Origin: Actinomycetota bacterium
Lineage (GTDB): Bacteria > Actinomycetota > Acidimicrobiia > Acidimicrobiales > Palsa-688
Length of the DNA: 7,169 bases
Reading direction: 5' to 3'
Assembly: GCA_023489205.1 (NCBI GenBank)
Contig: JAMDDF010000075.1
Span: 1-7,169, forward strand
The notes under the pieces are model-generated. The model worked only from the letters and a program-made list of their open reading frames with translations. It had not been told where the DNA came from and searched no databases. Both the position numbers and the translations under genes were made by a program. This document shows positions 5,463-7,169 of the stretch, in pieces (position 1 is the stretch's first letter; the number at the start of each line of letters is the position of its first letter).

Positions 5463-5474
5463 TGAAACGGTTCA
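5463..5474. promoter_or_regulatory. LacI-family-type operator candidate
   Basis: TGAAACGGTTCA is an imperfect palindrome with a central CG; five of the six base pairs of its half-sites match. Palindromes of this form are typical binding sites of LacI/GalR-type sugar regulators. It lies right at the predicted transcription start, where a bound repressor would block RNA polymerase. The regulator gene is not in the window. Confidence 0.5.
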
Positions 5475-5495
5475 TATCTGCGGGGACACAGAAAG

Positions 5496-5525
5496 GGGGC
5501 ATTCCCTGCCCCGTGGGCGGGGAAT
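5496..5525 (+). promoter_or_regulatory. Leader with two mutually exclusive hairpins over the ribosome binding site
   Basis: Hairpin 1 pairs GGGGCA (5496-5501) with TGCCCC (5507-5512) around a 5-base loop. Hairpin 2 pairs ATTCCCTGCCC (5501-5511) with GGGCGGGGAAT (5515-5525) around CGT; it has 11 pairs including one G-U. They share 5501-5511, so only one can form. Hairpin 2 buries GGGGA (5519-5522 plus A5523), the only plausible ribosome binding site for the ATG at 5534. It matches no riboswitch class that I recognise. Confidence 0.5.
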
Positions 5526-5533
5526 AGACGCGA

Positions 5534-7169
5534 ATGAGCGAGCAAGTACTGCCTTGGCGCCCGGAAGGGTTGCGCTGTGAGTTCCGGACCGACCCTCTCG
5601 GCATAGGCACGAGGCGCCCGTTCTTGCAGTGGCGGCTCCCGCCGGCGGCAGGAGATGCCCGCCAGGCCGCGTTCCAGCTGCGCGCCGCTGCTTCGGTCGG
5701 CGAGCTCGGTTCAGCGGAGGGGGCGTGGCAGAGCGAATGGGTGGAGTCCGCGGCCTTGAACGCCCGATGGCCGGGCCGCGCGCCGTCCTCGCGCGAGCGC
5801 ACGCTTTGGTCGGTGCGGGCGCGGACGCCGGCTGGCGAGGCGAGCGAGTGGAGCGGCCCCGCTTTCTGGGAAATGGGGCTGCTCGAACGTTCGGATTGGT
5901 CGGCCTCGTGGGTACGCCGCCCCGACGCCGCCCAGCGGTCGCCAGATAGAGCCCCTTATGCCCTCCGCCGCTGTTTCCACCTCGAGGCTGTGCCCGGCAT
6001 GGCGCGGCTCTACGCGAGCGCTCTCGGAGTGTACGAGCTCTACCTGAACGGCGAGCGTGTGAGCGACGCCCTCCTACGGCCCGGCTGGACCGATTACCGC
6101 CGGCGAGTGCAGTACGAGGCGCTCGATGTCGGCAGCCATTTGCGACTGGGAGAAAACGTCCTGCTCGCTCTCGTCGCCCCAGGCTGGTACTCGGGCAGGA
6201 TCGCGACGCGCGCCGAACCGGGTTCGTCCCAGCCGGTACGAACGCCGGAGTTGCTCGTGCAGCTCGAGCTCACGGCCGGCGACGGCAGCCGCAGCGTCGT
6301 CCCGACCGACGAGCGCTGGGAATGGGCGCCGAGTGCCATCGAGTCGAGCGACCTCTACGACGGAGAGGTGTGGGACCTCCGGCGCACATTTCCTTTTGGG
6401 CAGACGGCCAGCCTGCGCTGGAGCGCTGTCGATGTGGGTACCGGGACCGCCGGCGAACTCGTCGCTCACCGCGCCGGGCCGCTGCGCGCCGTCGGTACCG
6501 CGAAGGCGAAGGTTACGGCCCAAGCCGACGGCACGGTCTTGGTGGACAGCGGTGCCAACGACACGGGCTACCTGAGATTGAAGGTGCGCGAAGACGCCGG
6601 CCGCCAGGTCGATGTCGTCTATGGCGAGATTTTGGAGCCCACTGGCAGGCTTTACCGGGGCAATCTGCGCGGGGCTCGTTGTGCCGACAGCTTCACCTGC
6701 GCCGGCGGCGGGGTGGAAACTCTTGTCCCGGCTTTTTCCTACCGCGGCTACAGGTACGCCGAGGTGCACGGGCTTTCGTCCCCCGAGCGCCTCGTCGGTG
6801 CAGAAGCGGTCACCATTTCGAGTGAGATGGAGAGGACCGGTCATTTCAGCTCATCTGAGCGCTTGCTCGAGCAGCTGCACGAACTGATGGTGTGTTCGCT
6901 GCGGGCCAACTACGTCGACGTCCCGACCGACTGCCCCCAGCGGGACGAGCGGATGGGCTGGATGGCAGACGCCCTTTTGTTCGCGCCCGTCGCTGCTTAC
7001 ACCTACGACATATCAGCCTTCATGTCCAAGTGGTTCGACGACATCTTGGACGCCAGGACGCCAGCCGGCGGTTTCCCCGACGTCGCGCCACGCCCCTCGT
7101 CCATGTGGCCCGGACCGTCATTTCGCGCCGGGGCGCCGGCTTGGGCGGACGCAGGCGTGCTCATACCCT
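5534..7169 (+). CDS. GH78 alpha-L-rhamnosidase, 3' end beyond the window
   Basis: The first 545 codons of a glycosidase that removes terminal alpha-L-rhamnose from oligosaccharides, plant glycosides or polysaccharide fragments by an inverting mechanism. The domain order is that of family GH78. An Ig-like N-terminal domain spans about 12-117. The rhamnosidase N-domain (about 155-320) has YASALGVYELYLNGERV, PGWTDYR and LYDGEVWD. A beta-sandwich domain (about 327-430) has NDTGYLRLKV, YGEIL and FSYRGYRYAEV. The catalytic domain begins near 435 and holds the hallmark PTDCPQRDERMGW (464-476). Glu472 should be the general acid, by comparison with characterised members. Asp479 is also kept. No signal peptide is seen, so the enzyme is probably cytoplasmic and acts on imported substrates. 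An in-frame TAG at 5525-5527 makes the ATG at 5534 the first possible start. Family members are usually about 850-1000 residues, so a third or more is missing. Confidence 0.93.
   Translation, partial: MSEQVLPWRPEGLRCEFRTDPLGIGTRRPFLQWRLPPAAGDARQAAFQLRAAASVGELGSAEGAWQSEWVESAALNARWPGRAPSSRERTLWSVRARTPAGEASEWSGPAFWEMGLLERSDWSASWVRRPDAAQRSPDRAPYALRRCFHLEAVPGMARLYASALGVYELYLNGERVSDALLRPGWTDYRRRVQYEALDVGSHLRLGENVLLALVAPGWYSGRIATRAEPGSSQPVRTPELLVQLELTAGDGSRSVVPTDERWEWAPSAIESSDLYDGEVWDLRRTFPFGQTASLRWSAVDVGTGTAGELVAHRAGPLRAVGTAKAKVTAQADGTVLVDSGANDTGYLRLKVREDAGRQVDVVYGEILEPTGRLYRGNLRGARCADSFTCAGGGVETLVPAFSYRGYRYAEVHGLSSPERLVGAEAVTISSEMERTGHFSSSERLLEQLHELMVCSLRANYVDVPTDCPQRDERMGWMADALLFAPVAAYTYDISAFMSKWFDDILDARTPAGGFPDVAPRPSSMWPGPSFRAGAPAWADAGVLIP

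Noticed and set aside
5456..5533. Known riboswitch class in the rhamnosidase leader
   Set aside because: Conserved cores of the c-di-GMP, fluoride and similar classes were looked for by eye and do not match. The leader is also short for most known aptamers.
5048..5545. In-frame extension of the GNAT protein by 166 residues
   Set aside because: The added sequence resembles no GNAT domain, runs antisense through the rhamnosidase promoter and small gene, and a good ribosome binding site supports the ATG at 5047.
6074..6844. Minus-strand open frame of 256 codons
   Set aside because: It is antisense to the rhamnosidase, whose domains run through the whole stretch. No recognisable motif or ribosome binding site was seen.

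Overview
The window is very GC-rich, uses GTG starts freely and shows actinobacterial promoter and codon habits. Its proteins resemble those of Actinobacteria, including an Orf6/OAT2-type ornithine acetyltransferase and a conserved actinobacterial protein. A high-GC actinobacterium, cultured or from a metagenome, is the best guess. The lineage cannot be fixed from the sequence alone.

Layout. (1) 19-531 (+) is a small four-helix membrane protein of DUF2269 type. Its GTG start overlaps a possible upstream stop codon. (2) 653-1630 (-) is a YihY/BrkB-family membrane protein, convergent with the first gene and divergent from the next. (3) 1713-4362 (+) is a block of three genes: an ArgJ enzyme closest to the Orf6/OAT2 type, a conserved protein of unknown function 12 bases downstream, and an MT-A70 adenine methyltransferase 85 bases further on. 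(4) 4363-4537 is non-coding, with GC-rich repeats and hairpins and a likely minus-strand terminator. (5) 4538-5047 (-) is a GNAT acetyltransferase. (6) 5174-5398 (+) is a possible small C-terminally anchored membrane protein. (7) 5534 to the window end (+) is the first 545 codons of a cytoplasmic GH78 alpha-L-rhamnosidase.

How they work together. The window is mostly housekeeping and accessory metabolism, not one pathway. ArgJ would recycle the acetyl group in arginine synthesis or a related pathway, but no argC, argB or argD lies beside it. The methyltransferase has no restriction enzyme next to it. The rhamnosidase looks like the start of a regulated sugar-use gene or operon. Ahead of it lie a good promoter (TTGACA, 18-base spacer, TACCAT), a LacI-type operator candidate at the expected start of transcription, and a leader that can fold into two mutually exclusive hairpins, one of which hides the ribosome binding site.

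No tRNA, rRNA, CRISPR array or intact transposase was seen. Two AT-rich patches (547-573 and 4486-4541) stand out and may be remnants of mobile-element ends. The most interesting unexplained structure is the leader of the rhamnosidase gene.
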